Shown here one piece after another: positions 10,551 to 21,105 of a DNA stretch of 64,000 nucleotides (its first letter is position 1; every line of letters begins with the position of its first letter). Made by a program: the position numbers and the translations under genes. The DNA is from Charina bottae (taxonomy: Eukaryota > Chordata > Lepidosauria > Squamata > Charinaidae), in NCBI GenBank assembly GCA_023362775.1, contig JALMGJ010000006.1, forward strand, positions 56,379,001 to 56,443,000. The letters are read 5' to 3'. Under the pieces are notes generated by a model. The model was not told where the DNA came from. It made no database searches and was given only the letters and a program-made list of their open reading frames with translations.

Positions 10551-13500
10551 AACATAGAATGTCTCCAGCAAAGGAGATCGTTACCTTGTCGTGGTGCTGG
10601 AGCTTGAGCACCTCAATGAAACCATGAGCTAAACCGTGAAGGGACACCCAAGACGGGAAGGTCGTGGCAGAGAGGTCAGACTAAATACGATCCCTGGGGA
10701 AGGTAATGGCAACCCACCCCAGTATTCTTGCCATGAAAACTAAATGGATCAGTACAACCAAAGATATGTCGGTATACCATCGGAAGATGGGACTCCCAGG
10801 TCGGAAGATGGTCAAAATGCTACTGGGGAGGAACAGAGGATACGTTCAACTAGCCCCAGATGTGATGACGCAGCTAGCTCAAAGCCGAAAGGACGGCTAG
10901 CGGCCGACGGTGCTGGTGGTGAACGACGAATCCGATGTTCTAAAGATCAACACACCATAGGAACCTGGAATGTAAGATCTATGAGCCAGGGCAAATTGGA
11001 TGTGGTTATTGGTGAGATGTCAAGATTAAATATAGACATTTTAGGTGTCAGTGAACTGAAATGGACTGGGATGGGCCACTTCACATCAGATGACCACCAG
11101 ATCTACTACTGTGGACAAGAGGACCACAGAAGAAATGGAGTAGCCTTCATAATTAATAATAAAGTGGCTAAAGCAGTGCTTGGATACAATCCAAAAAACG
11201 ATAGAATGATCTCAATTCGAATTCAGGGTAAGCCATTTAACATCACAGTGATCCAAATATACGCCCCAACCACAGATGCTGAAGAAGCAGAAGTAGATCA
11301 GTTCTATGAGGATCTGCAGCACCTACTAGATAATACACCAAAAAGAGATGTTATTTTCATTACAGGAGACTGGAATGCTAAGGTGGGTAGTCAGACGACA
11401 CCTGGAATTACAGGCAAGCATGGTCTGGGAGAACAAAATGAAGCAGGACATAGGCTGATAGAATTTTGCCAAGACAACTCACTGTGCATAACAAACACTC
11501 TCTTCCAACAACCTAAAAGACGACTTTATACATGGACTTCACCAGATGGTCGACACCGAAATCAGATTGACTACATCCTTTGCAGCCAAAGGTGGCGGAC
11601 ATCTATACAGTCGGTAAAAACAAGACCTGGAGCTGACTGTAGTTCAGATCACGAACTTCTTATTGCAAAATTTAGAATCAGACTAAAGAGAATAGGGAAG
11701 ACCCACAGATCAGTTAGATATGAGCTCACTAATATTCCTAAGGAATATGCAGTGGAGGTGAAGAATAGATTTAAGGGACTAGATTTAGTAGATAGGGTCC
11801 CAGAAGAACTATGGACAGAAGTTCGCAACATTGTTCAGGAGGCGGCAACAAAAAACGTCCCAAAGAAAAAGAAAACCAAGAAGGCAAGATGGCTGTCTGC
11901 TGAAACACTGGAAGTAGCCCAAGAAAGAAGGAAAGCAAAAGGCAACAGTGATAGGGGGAGATATGCCCAATTAAATGCAAAATTCCAGAGGTTAGCCAGA
12001 AGAGATAAGGAATTATTTTTAAACAAGCAATGTGTGGAAGTGGAAGAAGACAATAGAATAGGAAGGACAAGAGACCTCTTCCAGAAAATTAGAAACATCG
12101 GAGGTAAATTCCAGGCAAAAATGGGTATGATCAAAAACAAAGATGGTAAGGACCTAACAGAAGCAGAAGAGATCAAGAAAAGGTGGCAAGAATATACGGA
12201 AGATCTGTATAGGAAGGATAATAATATTGGAGATAGCTTTGACGGTGTGGTCAGTGAGTTAGAGCCAGACATCCTGAAGAGTGAGGTTGAATGGGCCTTA
12301 AGAAGCATTGCTAATAACAAGTCAGCAGGAGACGACGGTATCCCAGCTGAACTGTTTAAAATCTTGCAAGATGATGCTGTCAAGGTGATGCATGCCATAT
12401 GCCAGCAAATTTGGAAAACACAAGAATGGCCATCAGATTGGAAAAAATTAACTTATATCCCCATACCAAAAAAGGGAAGCACTAAAGAATGTTCAAATTA
12501 TCGAACAGTGGCACTTATTTCACATGCCAGTAAGGTAATGCTCAAGATCTTGCAAGGTAGACTCCAGCAATTCATGGAGCGAGAATTGCCAGATGTACAA
12601 GCTGGGTTTAGAAAAGGCAGAGGAACTAGAGACCAAATTGCCAATATCCGCTGGATAATGGAGAAAGCCAGGGAATTTCAGAAAAACATCTATTTCTGTT
12701 TTATTGACTATTCTAAAGCCTTTGACTGTGTGGATCATAACAAATTGTGGCAAGTTCTTGGTGGTATGGGGATACCAAGTCATCTTGTCTGCCTCCTGAG
12801 GAATCTGTATAACGACCAAGTAGCAACGGTAAGAACAGAGCACGGAACAACGGACTGGTTTAAAATTGGGAAAGGAGTACGGCAGGGTTGTATACTCTCA
12901 CCCTACCTATTCAACCTGTACGCAGAACACATCATGCGACATGCTGGGCTTGAGGAATCCAAGGCTGGAGTTAAAATCGCTGGAAGAAACATTAACAATC
13001 TCAGATACGCAGATGATACCACTTTGATGGCTGAAAGCGAGGAGGAGTTGAGGAGCCTTATGACGAAGGTGAAAGAAGAAAGTGCAAAAGCTGGGTTGCA
13101 GCTAAACCTCAAAAAAACCAAGATTATGGCAACGAGCTTGATTGATGACTGGCAAATAGAGGGAGAAAAAGTGGAGGCAGTGACAGACTTTGTATTTCTA
13201 GGCGCAAAGATTACTGCAGATGCTGACTGCAGCCAGGAAATCAGAAGACGTCTACTTCTTGGGAGGAGAGCAATGGCAAATCTTGATAAAATAGTTAAGA
13301 GCAGAGACATCACACTGACAACAAAGGTCCGCATAGTTAAAGCAATGGTATTCCCTGTAGTAACCTATGGCTGCGAGAGCTGGACCATAAGGAAGGCTGA
13401 GCGAAGGAAGATAGATGCTTTTGAACTGTTGTGTTGGAGGAAAATTCTGAGAGTGCCTTGGACTGCAAGAAGATCAAACCAGTCCATACTCCAGGAAATA

Positions 13501-13797
13501 AAGCCAGACTGCTCACTTGAGGGAATGATATTAAAGGCAAAAGTGAAGTACTTTGGCCACATAATGAGAAGACAGGATACCCTGGAGAAGAAGCTGATGC
13601 TAGGGAAAGTGGAAGGCAAAAGGAAGAGGGGCCGACCAAGGGCAAGATGGATGGATGGTATTCTGGAGGTGACGGACTCAACCATTGGGGAGCTGGGGAT
13701 GGTGACGGCCGACAGAAAGCTCTGGCGTGGACTGGTCCATGAAGTCACGAAGAGTCGGAAACGACTGAACGAATAAACAACAACAAACATAGAATGT
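10551..13797 (+). mobile_element. Full-length BovB (RTE) LINE with perfect 12-bp target duplication
   Basis: Direct repeats AACATAGAATGT at 10551-10562 and 13786-13797 bound a 3223-bp element (10563-13785), which is the expected length of a full BovB. It begins CTCCAGCAAAGGAGATCG and ends AATAAACAACAACAA, a short simple-repeat tail rather than poly(A). The second copy at 58347-61587 begins and ends at the same element positions, which confirms both boundaries. The 5' region (about 180 bp) precedes a single 1010-codon frame. The copy interrupts an older LINE relic, so it is younger than its host repeat. Confidence 0.93.
10744..13776 (+). CDS. BovB polyprotein: apurinic-type endonuclease and reverse transcriptase
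   Basis: The 1010-residue frame starts at an ATG directly preceded by a stop (TAA ATG), so this is the first start available in frame. The endonuclease covers roughly residues 70-310: GTWNVRSM (73-80), SELKW (103-107, catalytic Glu), GDWNAKVG (208-215), RNQIDYIL and SDH (301-303). Reverse transcriptase follows: FCFIDYSKAFDCVDH with catalytic Asp 655, GVRQGCILSPYLF, and YADD at 755-758 with both aspartates present. The C-terminal region has YGCESWTIRKAERRKIDAFE and a basic KRKRGRPRARWMD stretch. No stop or frameshift is visible. The protein would nick target DNA and copy its RNA at the nick. Such frames are often mislabelled 'craniofacial development protein 2-like' in reptile annotations because of the endonuclease fold. 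Expression cannot be judged from sequence. Confidence 0.92.
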   Translation: MDQYNQRYVGIPSEDGTPRSEDGQNATGEEQRIRSTSPRCDDAASSKPKGRLAADGAGGERRIRCSKDQHTIGTWNVRSMSQGKLDVVIGEMSRLNIDILGVSELKWTGMGHFTSDDHQIYYCGQEDHRRNGVAFIINNKVAKAVLGYNPKNDRMISIRIQGKPFNITVIQIYAPTTDAEEAEVDQFYEDLQHLLDNTPKRDVIFITGDWNAKVGSQTTPGITGKHGLGEQNEAGHRLIEFCQDNSLCITNTLFQQPKRRLYTWTSPDGRHRNQIDYILCSQRWRTSIQSVKTRPGADCSSDHELLIAKFRIRLKRIGKTHRSVRYELTNIPKEYAVEVKNRFKGLDLVDRVPEELWTEVRNIVQEAATKNVPKKKKTKKARWLSAETLEVAQERRKAKGNSDRGRYAQLNAKFQRLARRDKELFLNKQCVEVEEDNRIGRTRDLFQKIRNIGGKFQAKMGMIKNKDGKDLTEAEEIKKRWQEYTEDLYRKDNNIGDSFDGVVSELEPDILKSEVEWALRSIANNKSAGDDGIPAELFKILQDDAVKVMHAICQQIWKTQEWPSDWKKLTYIPIPKKGSTKECSNYRTVALISHASKVMLKILQGRLQQFMERELPDVQAGFRKGRGTRDQIANIRWIMEKAREFQKNIYFCFIDYSKAFDCVDHNKLWQVLGGMGIPSHLVCLLRNLYNDQVATVRTEHGTTDWFKIGKGVRQGCILSPYLFNLYAEHIMRHAGLEESKAGVKIAGRNINNLRYADDTTLMAESEEELRSLMTKVKEESAKAGLQLNLKKTKIMATSLIDDWQIEGEKVEAVTDFVFLGAKITADADCSQEIRRRLLLGRRAMANLDKIVKSRDITLTTKVRIVKAMVFPVVTYGCESWTIRKAERRKIDAFELLCWRKILRVPWTARRSNQSILQEIKPDCSLEGMILKAKVKYFGHIMRRQDTLEKKLMLGKVEGKRKRGRPRARWMDGILEVTDSTIGELGMVTADRKLWRGLVHEVTKSRKRLNE

Positions 13798-14200
13798 AGA
13801 CTTCCTGTGTTGGTCTCCCCCTTCAAACAGATTGCTTGCATCTTTACAGATGCCCAAACAGTAGTGCTGTTCTCTTATGGTCCCAATCTTTAAGAAAGGT
13901 GATAAATCTGATCATGCTAATTCTTTCCAATTAGCTTATTAGTAAACTATATGCGAAATATCTGTATGAGAAACTCACTGATTGGCTAGAACATGAGCAA
14001 GTCTTGATTAGACCAAGTGGGCAGAATTATCAACAACAGATTAATGTATTTTAAATCATTTGGCAGAAAAAAACTCAATCTTGAGGTTCTCTATATACTA
14101 AATCGACCTGTGTAGATTTAAAGGTATCTTTTGATTAAATCTCTAGGGAGAGATTGGGATGGAAAGTACTAAATACATCCATAGAGTGTCATCTTATTAG
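13798..14200 (+). mobile_element. Old LINE relic, reverse transcriptase N-terminal part
   Basis: Plus-strand patches read VPIFKKGDKSDHAN, then EHEQVLIRPSGQNYQQQ, then GSLYTKST and a decayed patch corresponding to FIDLKxAFD. These are in the order of LINE reverse-transcriptase motifs. Joined to 10198-10550 across the BovB target duplication, they form one interrupted relic. The clade is not assigned. Confidence 0.55.
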
Positions 14201-14676
14201 ACTAATCATACTCTTCATGTGAATCCATGCATACTAAACTCTATATAAAATACAATATCAGGAATAACAAACAACATAGTATGAATCATAAAATAAAATT
14301 GTGAGCAGTGATAAATTCTTGTTTTGAACAGAAAAAAAGAAAAAAAGAAAAAAGAATAAAAGTCAGTAAAAACATTATGTACTTATTGTACAGAAGAGAA
14401 ACTAGAAATTATAGTAAAACAAAAGTGTTGTATCCACAAAATGATGTGCTAAATGTACTTTTTAAAAGTAGATTTTTTTAGTTAAGACTTTGAGTTTTAT
14501 GTTTAGAGTATGTTTCCTGTGTTAGCAATAAGAAGCACAATAATATAGAAATAAGAAATTTGTTGGGATTCAAGATGCTGTTTGAGAGTGTAATTCAGTT
14601 TAAAATGGCCCAGAGGAAAGAAGCAAAAGGCCCATAACAAGATGTAGACTTGAAGTATAAAAAAGGATAATAATAT
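14201..14676. other. AT-rich intron
   Basis: An AAAAAG-type A-rich run lies at 14331-14360. Nothing else is recognised. Confidence 0.5.
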
Positions 14677-15124
14677 TGTGGAATAAACACAAAACTCGAA
14701 GCAAAAATAATCAAGGCTGACTGCAGTGTTTATTGAAACAGTGCGCACTGGAGGGGTCCTCACCAAGATGGTAGGTGCCTCCCCTGCAGACAAAAGAAAT
14801 GCACTGATATTTATACATTACAGAAAAGGAAATGATGTAAGCATACATATTCATATGATGATGCAGGCCTATATACATATTCATAAGCAATAGATCTCAA
14901 GTTACTTATCTACTCTGAAGAAAGCTATTGTCTTAGTGGGAAGATGGGAGGGAGCAAACTTCTTGAATACAGGGATTCGTGGGTTGCTATAGGAACATCC
15001 TAATAAAAGTTAGCAAAAGCTGCAGAAGCTGGTGTGAGATAGCTTCCAAGGTTGTTGCCACATACCTTTATGTTTCAATTTGGTTTAAACGGGACCATTC
15101 ATATGAAAACTTATTTTTCTCACA
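14677..15124 (-). mobile_element. LTR-like sequence of a retroviral-type element
   Basis: Read on the minus strand this 448-bp block starts TGTGAGAAAAATAAG and ends TTTATTCCACA, giving TG...CA ends. A TATAAATA box (about 14808-14815, minus) is followed about 75 bp later by AATAAA (14729-14734, minus) and a T/G-rich end, the usual U3-R-U5 order. I see no primer-binding site or polypurine tract beside it and no matching target duplication, so it is probably an old solo LTR. No coding remnant is attached. Confidence 0.5.
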
Positions 15125-15160
15125 GTTCTAAAAGAAATGTCTATTCTTTGGTTTAAAAAA

Positions 15161-15460
15161 TGTAGATCAGGGTTGACATCAAGACCAAGGCAGAAGCCTA
15201 AAGGCTAGGTCTGGCTGATTACCTTATTGCTGATAGACAGTTGGGCGCTTTCCTGTCTATGTAATGTAATTAATTATTCATGACTGTTGATGTACCTTTT
15301 CTATTTCCTATATAATCCTTGACCAATCTATTGTCGGGCCTCTTGGTCAGTTTGGCTAGGAGCCCAGTGATCACTGTTAGAGGGAGTTCTAATAAAGAAA
15401 CGTTCATCTCCATTGCTTTGGTTCATGTTTAGTGGATCACTATTTTTCTGCAACTTCAAT
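15161..15460 (+). mobile_element. Second LTR-like block in sense orientation, close to an exon
   Basis: Sense-strand features in LTR order are a TATATAA box (about 15308-15316), then AATAAA at 15391-15396 about 75 bp on, then a GT-rich stretch. Candidate ends are TG near 15161 or 15174 and CA near 15458; neither gives a clear target duplication. It does not match the adjacent minus-strand block by eye, so it is probably a different family. It ends only about 35 bp before the NELL2 exon at 15493. Confidence 0.42.
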
Positions 15461-15492
15461 CACTTAGAGTTTGTTTGTTTGTTTAATTTTAG

Positions 15493-15621
15493 GCCACAAT
15501 TTTTGCTCTGAAGGACATAAGTGTTTAGAGAATTCTTTTTGCAGAAACATTGAAGAGAAGGCAGTTTGTAGCTGCCGAGATGGTTTCCGAGCTCTTCGAG
15601 ATGACAGTGTATACTGTGAAG
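15493..15621 (+). CDS. NELL2: NELL2 internal exon: EGF-like module 1
   Basis: A 129-nt, phase 1-1 exon lies between TTTAATTTTAG and GTAAAT. With the glycine base from the previous exon it encodes GHNFCSEGHKCLENSFC, then RNIEEKAVCSCRDGF, then RALRDDSVYCE. Six cysteines have EGF spacing, and the CSCRDGFRALRxD segment is diagnostic of NELL2. It lacks the D-x-D-E-C start of calcium-binding EGF modules, as the first EGF-like module of NELL2 does. The acceptor is preceded by a GTTT tandem run that serves as a pyrimidine-rich tract. Confidence 0.93.
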
Positions 15622-18620
15622 GTAAATCCTAATAAAACATGGCCACATCAGCAATAAAAATTAGTATGGAATATTGCATGAAGTGTATATTAATTCACAG
15701 CTTGTCAAAATGATGGGCTCATTATATGCAGAAAATTTAATTTAAAGCTTATTAATCAACTGAAATAATTATATCTCAAATTAAGGTTTTATCTTCTTTA
15801 AAAAGTTTGATTTGTGTCAAAGTAATAAGCTAATATGACCGAGTTCTTGATTTATAAGTAATATATTAACACAGTAAGTGTAGATTTCTTTTCATTAATC
15901 AGATTTCAGATAAGATAAATTTATATATCAGACCATTTTAATACATCTTCTGAGCTGTTATATCATTTTAATTAAGCCTTTAGGGTTGTCCTTAAAATCA
16001 TAACATTCAAAGTAAACAAAAGGACTGAGGTCTCAGTATTTTATAATATGCATAATTTTAATAACAACAGTATATTTGAAATATCTTTTACAAATATTGC
16101 AACAATTATGAATGTGTTAACTTATTACATGGTTGGTTCATGTATGATATATAGTGTACCTTGACAGGAAATAGAAATTGAACCATAATTTTCTGTTTTT
16201 TAGCCATGGGTATGTTGCTTCAGTTCTGTTCTATAATCTTTCAAAACTCTGACATTCAGCTGAATTCCAGTGAGTTATAGTTTAGATGTTAGAACTAGTA
16301 TTGATTTAATATTTGGCCCAGGTTGTTTTTATAGCATTTTAAAGGTAGGGAGGAAATCTTCTCCAAGATTGGATTAATGTTCTCTCTCTTTCTCTCTTTG
16401 CATGAGGATGGGTTTACTGTACCTGGAGAATATGTGATTGTCTTTAAAGACAAGGTTATTAAGAGTTTCTCCCTCCCCCCACCTTTTTTTTTCTTTAATG
16501 AAAATTTTGCCACTCTTCAAATGGAAACTTGGTTATCCTTAGCTGTTATTCCCCAAACCATTTTGGGAGATTGAAGTGATATGCATGCTGGTGTGAACCA
16601 GTCTACAAGTATCTCAGCTTTTGCAAGTATGAGACATGTCTGTTATCTTTGTTCTTCCCTTACACTTCCTTTTTCTAGAGAAAATAGAATAATGTATCAT
16701 TATAGATTTTCTTCTCCATTAATTGCCAGTTTATATGCACTTACTTTCGTCAGGTACAGATGAAAAATTAATTAAATTTTTTAAAACTTTTTTTTCAATA
16801 TCTGTATTAGGAAATAGATGTAATGATATTTGGGAATGACCTTGGTCTGGTAAATGGAATTGTGTCCAAAGGAGGAGGGGGGTGAAAGCTTCTCAGAAGG
16901 GACCCTCCCTAGTTTTTGGAGAGTAAAAGTGAAGGAAGGAGGGGTACTTTCAGATTTAGAAGATTCTGATAATGTAACCTTACCATAAAGATAGAGCTAG
17001 TACTCCTGGTTGTGCTTCTTGTCTGGACTACCTCGCAAGGCTAATGATAGCTAAGCATGACTATCATGACTAGTTCTATTTTTATAAACAAAGAATATAT
17101 ATATGCATTTTCATTACTGTGCTAAAACAGGTAGTTTTACCCCATGTTAAATAAAAAGCAACCAAATTCTTAGATGTTTTGACCACCATATTTACAACAC
17201 TTATTTAAAATGCTATTTTATCATCAAAGAGTGAAACGAAAGTGAGAAAATGTCTGAAAGCTGCAGTTTTAATTGCTACCAAACTGCAGCTTTAATTACT
17301 ACCACTTACCAATTACTGCCTGCATATAGTACGCACTTACTTAGGAATAAGTATTACTGAACATAGCCGAGTTTTGTCCCAAATAGATCTTCATGGAATT
17401 GAACTACAGATTATATTTAAATTAGTTTTTATATTGAAGATTTTCTTCATCATCATAGCAATGCTTTTGCATAATTTAATGCCTGCTATTACAGAAAAAG
17501 CTAGAGTCATTAAAAAATAAAGTGTTTTAAGAGGCTTAGGCCATTTAAATAGATTCAGTAAAAACTTTTACCATCTGCAGTATATTGCACTTACGATTTT
17601 TAATTTTTAAAAAGAAATGTGTATTTACAAATATTCACAATCTCTACTTCTAAGAATAGGGCTGTTTTCTATGCCATTTTGTCTCAGTGGCTTTCTTAAT
17701 TATTTGGAGTCCACAAGATTGCTCATCGACAGTGGTTAAGCTTCTAGATTTTGTAGATTCTTTTTATTATTCCTCACTCCTCATTCAACGCCTTAATTAC
17801 TACACCCAACAAGCTTTCTTTTTTTCTTATTCTATTCCTTCATTTAAGGTTAACTGTTCTTACATCTAGCTCTTTAGTTAATTGGGGGTTATGAAGAAAT
17901 CAATTCCAGCTCTTCTTAAAATTGCTATGTAAATCATATATTTTGATTTCTTGTGCTAATTTGAAGGAATTCAATATGCTTTTTAAAATAAATATCATTA
18001 TAGACAATGGCTTAAAGGTAAATTTATGTACCAGCATAATTTGTGTTCCTTCTTTTTGCAGAGCAGGTACATGTGGAACTCATGTGGAATGTGGTGGATG
18101 CTGCTATGATCTCATTGAGATTTTTTTTCACTCTCTATAAGTTACCAAAATAATTTCACAAATATAAATGTCATGGATATTTGTTCTCCCATATTAATAA
18201 ATTACTCTACTGAAAATACTTAATCTCTAATATTAATCAATTATTCTACCAGTTATTATTTTACTGATTATACTTATTAACATTACTAAAATAATTAGTA
18301 AAAATACAAATAATATTAGAATACATTTTATTATTTATATAACAATTTATATATTAATAATAATAAAGCAATTAGTAGTTGCCCTTCTTCATATCTGTAG
18401 TCATAAACATTCTTCTAAAAGTGTTAAAAGAGATGAAGGAACTTGCTTTTATGACTAAATAGTCACAGAATAAAAATTGGTGATTTGGGCTACTGTAACC
18501 TAAATCTCTGCCTAAGAAATAAGACAGAGACAATTGTTCTGATTGGAGACACTATTCCAATCTGTGTTAACAACAGGATATTCAGCAGTGTTTGTTCATC
18601 TGGCCTTGTTTTATCCACAG
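15622..18620. other. Intron sequence, nothing recognised
   Basis: Three kilobases of AT-rich intron with short open frames on both strands and T-rich or AT-rich low-complexity runs (for example 18225-18365). I found no mobile element I could name. The acceptor of the next exon is TTTTATCCACAG. Confidence 0.55.
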
Positions 18621-18746
18621 ATATTGATGAATGTGCTGAAGGGAGACATTACTGTCGGGAGAATACCATGTGTGTCAACACACCAGGATCATTTATGTGT
18701 GTCTGCAAAACAGGTTACATTAGAATTGATGACTACTCTTGTACAG
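18621..18746 (+). CDS. NELL2: NELL2 internal exon: calcium-binding EGF-like module 2
   Basis: A 126-nt, phase 1-1 exon lies between CCACAG and GTAAGA. It encodes DIDECAEGRHYCRENTMC, then VNTPGSFMCVCKTGY, then IRIDDYSCT. D-I-D-E-C is the calcium-binding start, and C-V-N-T-P-G-S-F-M-C fits the Asn-hydroxylation consensus C-x-N-x4-F-x-C. The sequence is nearly identical to human NELL2 as I remember it, and separates it from NELL1, whose equivalent reads DIDECAAKMHYC. In known orthologues this part of the EGF array takes part in ROBO receptor binding. Symmetrical phase 1 ends mean skipping it would keep the frame. Confidence 0.95.
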
Positions 18747-18814
18747 GTAAGAGTAGTTTGTTAACAGAAGCAGCTGTCCAACATTTCATTTTTTGGAAAA
18801 GATTATTTGTTTTG

Positions 18815-18970
18815 TAGATCATCAGGGATAGAACTAGGGTCTGTGTCACCTGGAGCAAACATGGATTCCGGCGCCCCCATGTGTTATTTTGTCATTTTGG
18901 CGCACCCCCCAGTGCGGAGCCCAGGGCACATGCCCCACTTGCCACCCCTAGTTGCGGCCCTGTAGGTCAT
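18815..18970. mobile_element. Short hAT miniature element, second family
   Basis: The 140-bp element (18823-18962) begins CAGGGATAGAACTAGGG and ends CCCTAGTTGCGGCCCTG, imperfect terminal inverted repeats. Flanking 8-mers TAGATCAT (18815-18822) and TAGGTCAT (18963-18970) differ at one base, which fits a hAT target duplication. The interior is GC-rich and non-coding. It sits only 76 bp downstream of the EGF-2 exon. Confidence 0.72.
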
Positions 18971-20693
18971 TAGCACATGTAATTAAAAAACCCAACAGCC
19001 GATACTCTCTTTTTTTCCATACAATGAGAGACATATGCTTTAAATTTTACATTCACCAGGATTTTTATGACATCTGTCTTGGTTAATTCTAACATGTTCT
19101 TCCTGTATTCCTCTGGTTTAAAGGGGAAGGCTTGAATTTTGCACTAACATAGCATATGTATGAATAAATGTAATGTAAGGAGAGAAATGTATGGAGAGAA
19201 TCCCTCCTCTTTCCTTCCTTCCTTCCCTCCTTCCGAAATTGTAAGCTTTTTTCTCCACTTTATAGTGTGGGAGGTTGGGAAAGTTACTCAGAATAAATTG
19301 CTTAAGCCTGCCAGATAAAAACATACTGCATTAAGCCTCATTCTGTAAAAAAACAGATCAACAAAAACCAGACAGTTGAAAACGCAATTTGCTTCCACAT
19401 TTTAATTTTTCACTTCTGAGGAGCTCCAAAACCTCAAAAAACTGGCTTAAGGGAATGACATCTGGTCTACAAGGCATGGGTTTATTCCTGGTGTAAGATA
19501 AATAAACATGTCCCCTTGGTAAGTTTAGACAGTGCTAGAATATTCTGTTCATGCTGGCTCTCAGATTGTTTCCAGACGTCCTTTTTTATATTATCTATAT
19601 TTTGCAAGTTGGTTTGTGCAGTACTTAATTTTATCTTATTTGTCAGTAAGTTTCTTGGTCACCATTGTGTGGAAGTGACCATGACATAAATAATGCATGC
19701 ATAGTAAATTAGGTCAAATTTCTTTGAAACAAAGATGGATTCAGTGCAGATAGAAAAAGACTTCATCTGGCTTCTTAGATGTCCACAGCAATCAAGGATT
19801 TCATCAAAATAATGAAACCTGTCAATATAACAAAGCAAGCTTTGTTTTTTATGTCCTTATGTGCAGTGTCATGATATGGCAGCAGTTTTAGACTGACAGT
19901 AATTTCTGGTTTACTATTTTCATACAAGAATAATAATATGACTCCCTTATTCTATATCACCAGTGAAATGAAGAGAGTGACCAAGAGTTTATTTTCTTAT
20001 GTGGAAAATTTGAGTTCTGTTGAGTTCAAATATCTAGTCTAAATCTTGGGATCTATTAGTTTGGTATTATGAGACCCTGGCCCCCAGTTTTTTTTATCTC
20101 AGATTCCAGAAAAAAATAAAAATAAAATTGTACCAGGACTGCAGTCTTCCCATCCTGACTTTGTAATGTTCAGACTTAAAGGTCTCAAGTCCACCCACTT
20201 AAACATTTTAAATGTATATATGCTCATCCTTCTGATTTGGCTGGACAGACATGATGAGGATAGGAGAAAGGTTAGAAAGAGAAATGCAACCTGCTATCTT
20301 CAATCTGATACAGTGGCTTGCATCTAATTATGATAACTGCTGATGGAAGATGTCTGAAAATTATTCTCCTTTTTCCTATCTCCCTTAACTACTCCCAGTT
20401 TTCCAAAAAAATCAGGGGAAGTCTGGTAGCACCTTTTCTAACTAATACATTTAATTAAAAGGGATAAGTTTTCATGAGTTTCTAGTTTCATACAGTAAGC
20501 ATTCTTGTAGCTCATGGAAGTTTGTGTCTTTTAATAAAAATTGTTAGTCAGAAACGGTGCTACCAGGCTCCTTTTGATTCTTTGCCTCCAGAGAAAACAC
20601 GGTTCTCCCCCTGTAATATTTTCTAGCAAGAGCCTCTATATAAGATTGCAGGTGCATAAGAGTTTGCAAGAGGGGGAAAATAATACAACACTG
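18971..20693. other. Intron sequence with a (CCTT)n patch
   Basis: A short CCTT-type run lies at about 19205-19234. The rest is AT-rich, with no mobile-element ends or coding motifs that I recognise. Confidence 0.5.
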
Positions 20694-21105
20694 AAAGTAT
20701 TAGTTTGGTTGTTGTGGGTTTTCCGGGCTGTGTGGCCGTGTTCTGGCAGATTTGGTTCCTAACGTTTCGCCAGTAGCTGTGGCTGGCATCTTCAGAGGAC
20801 AGGAGCACAGCTAGAAGATTCTCTCCTAATCACCACAAAGAACCCTCTCCCAATCTCTTCTAAATGACCCACAGAAGACACACACCCTCTAAGCAGCTAT
20901 AAACACCAGCAGGAACACACACCCTCCACTTGGGCACAGAAAGAATCTTCTAGCTGTGCTCCTGTCCTCTGAAGATTCCAGCCACAGCTACTGGTGAAAC
21001 GTTAGGAACCAAATCTGCCAGAACACGGCCACACAGCCCAGAAAACCCACAACAACCATTGGATTCCGGCCGTGAAAGCCTTCGACTATACAAAGTATTA
21101 GTTTG
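20694..21105 (+). mobile_element. Penelope-like terminal-repeat insertion, 14-bp target duplication
   Basis: A perfect 14-bp direct repeat AAAGTATTAGTTTG (20694-20707 and 21092-21105) flanks 384 bp. The element consists almost entirely of two inverted arms of the same family as the 6692 copy, around an internal stretch of about 120 bp. It ends CCGGCCGTGAAAGCCTTCGA plus a short CTATAC tail. No endonuclease codons remain. The left arm read on the minus strand has CTGAAGA-T-GCCAG...CTGGC-GAAAC, a clean potential helix next to the GAAAC motif. In the right arm this helix is reduced to CCAG...CTGG. Confidence 0.8.

Noticed and set aside
10744..13776. Host gene annotated as 'craniofacial development protein 2-like'
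   Set aside because: The frame contains a complete LINE reverse transcriptase as well as the endonuclease, lies inside a 12-bp target duplication and has a second copy at 58.3-61.6 kb. It is a BovB product.
11649..13841. Several long antisense frames opposite the BovB frame (up to 187 codons)
   Set aside because: They mirror the sense codons of the retrotransposon, recur antisense to the second copy and carry no domain of their own.
15460..15654. An antisense 64-codon frame over the EGF-1 exon
   Set aside because: The sense strand encodes the conserved six-cysteine module with correct splice sites; the antisense frame has no support.
18485..18817. A single 110-residue gene around the EGF-2 exon
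   Set aside because: Only 18621-18746 matches NELL2; the flanks are intron read through the acceptor and donor.
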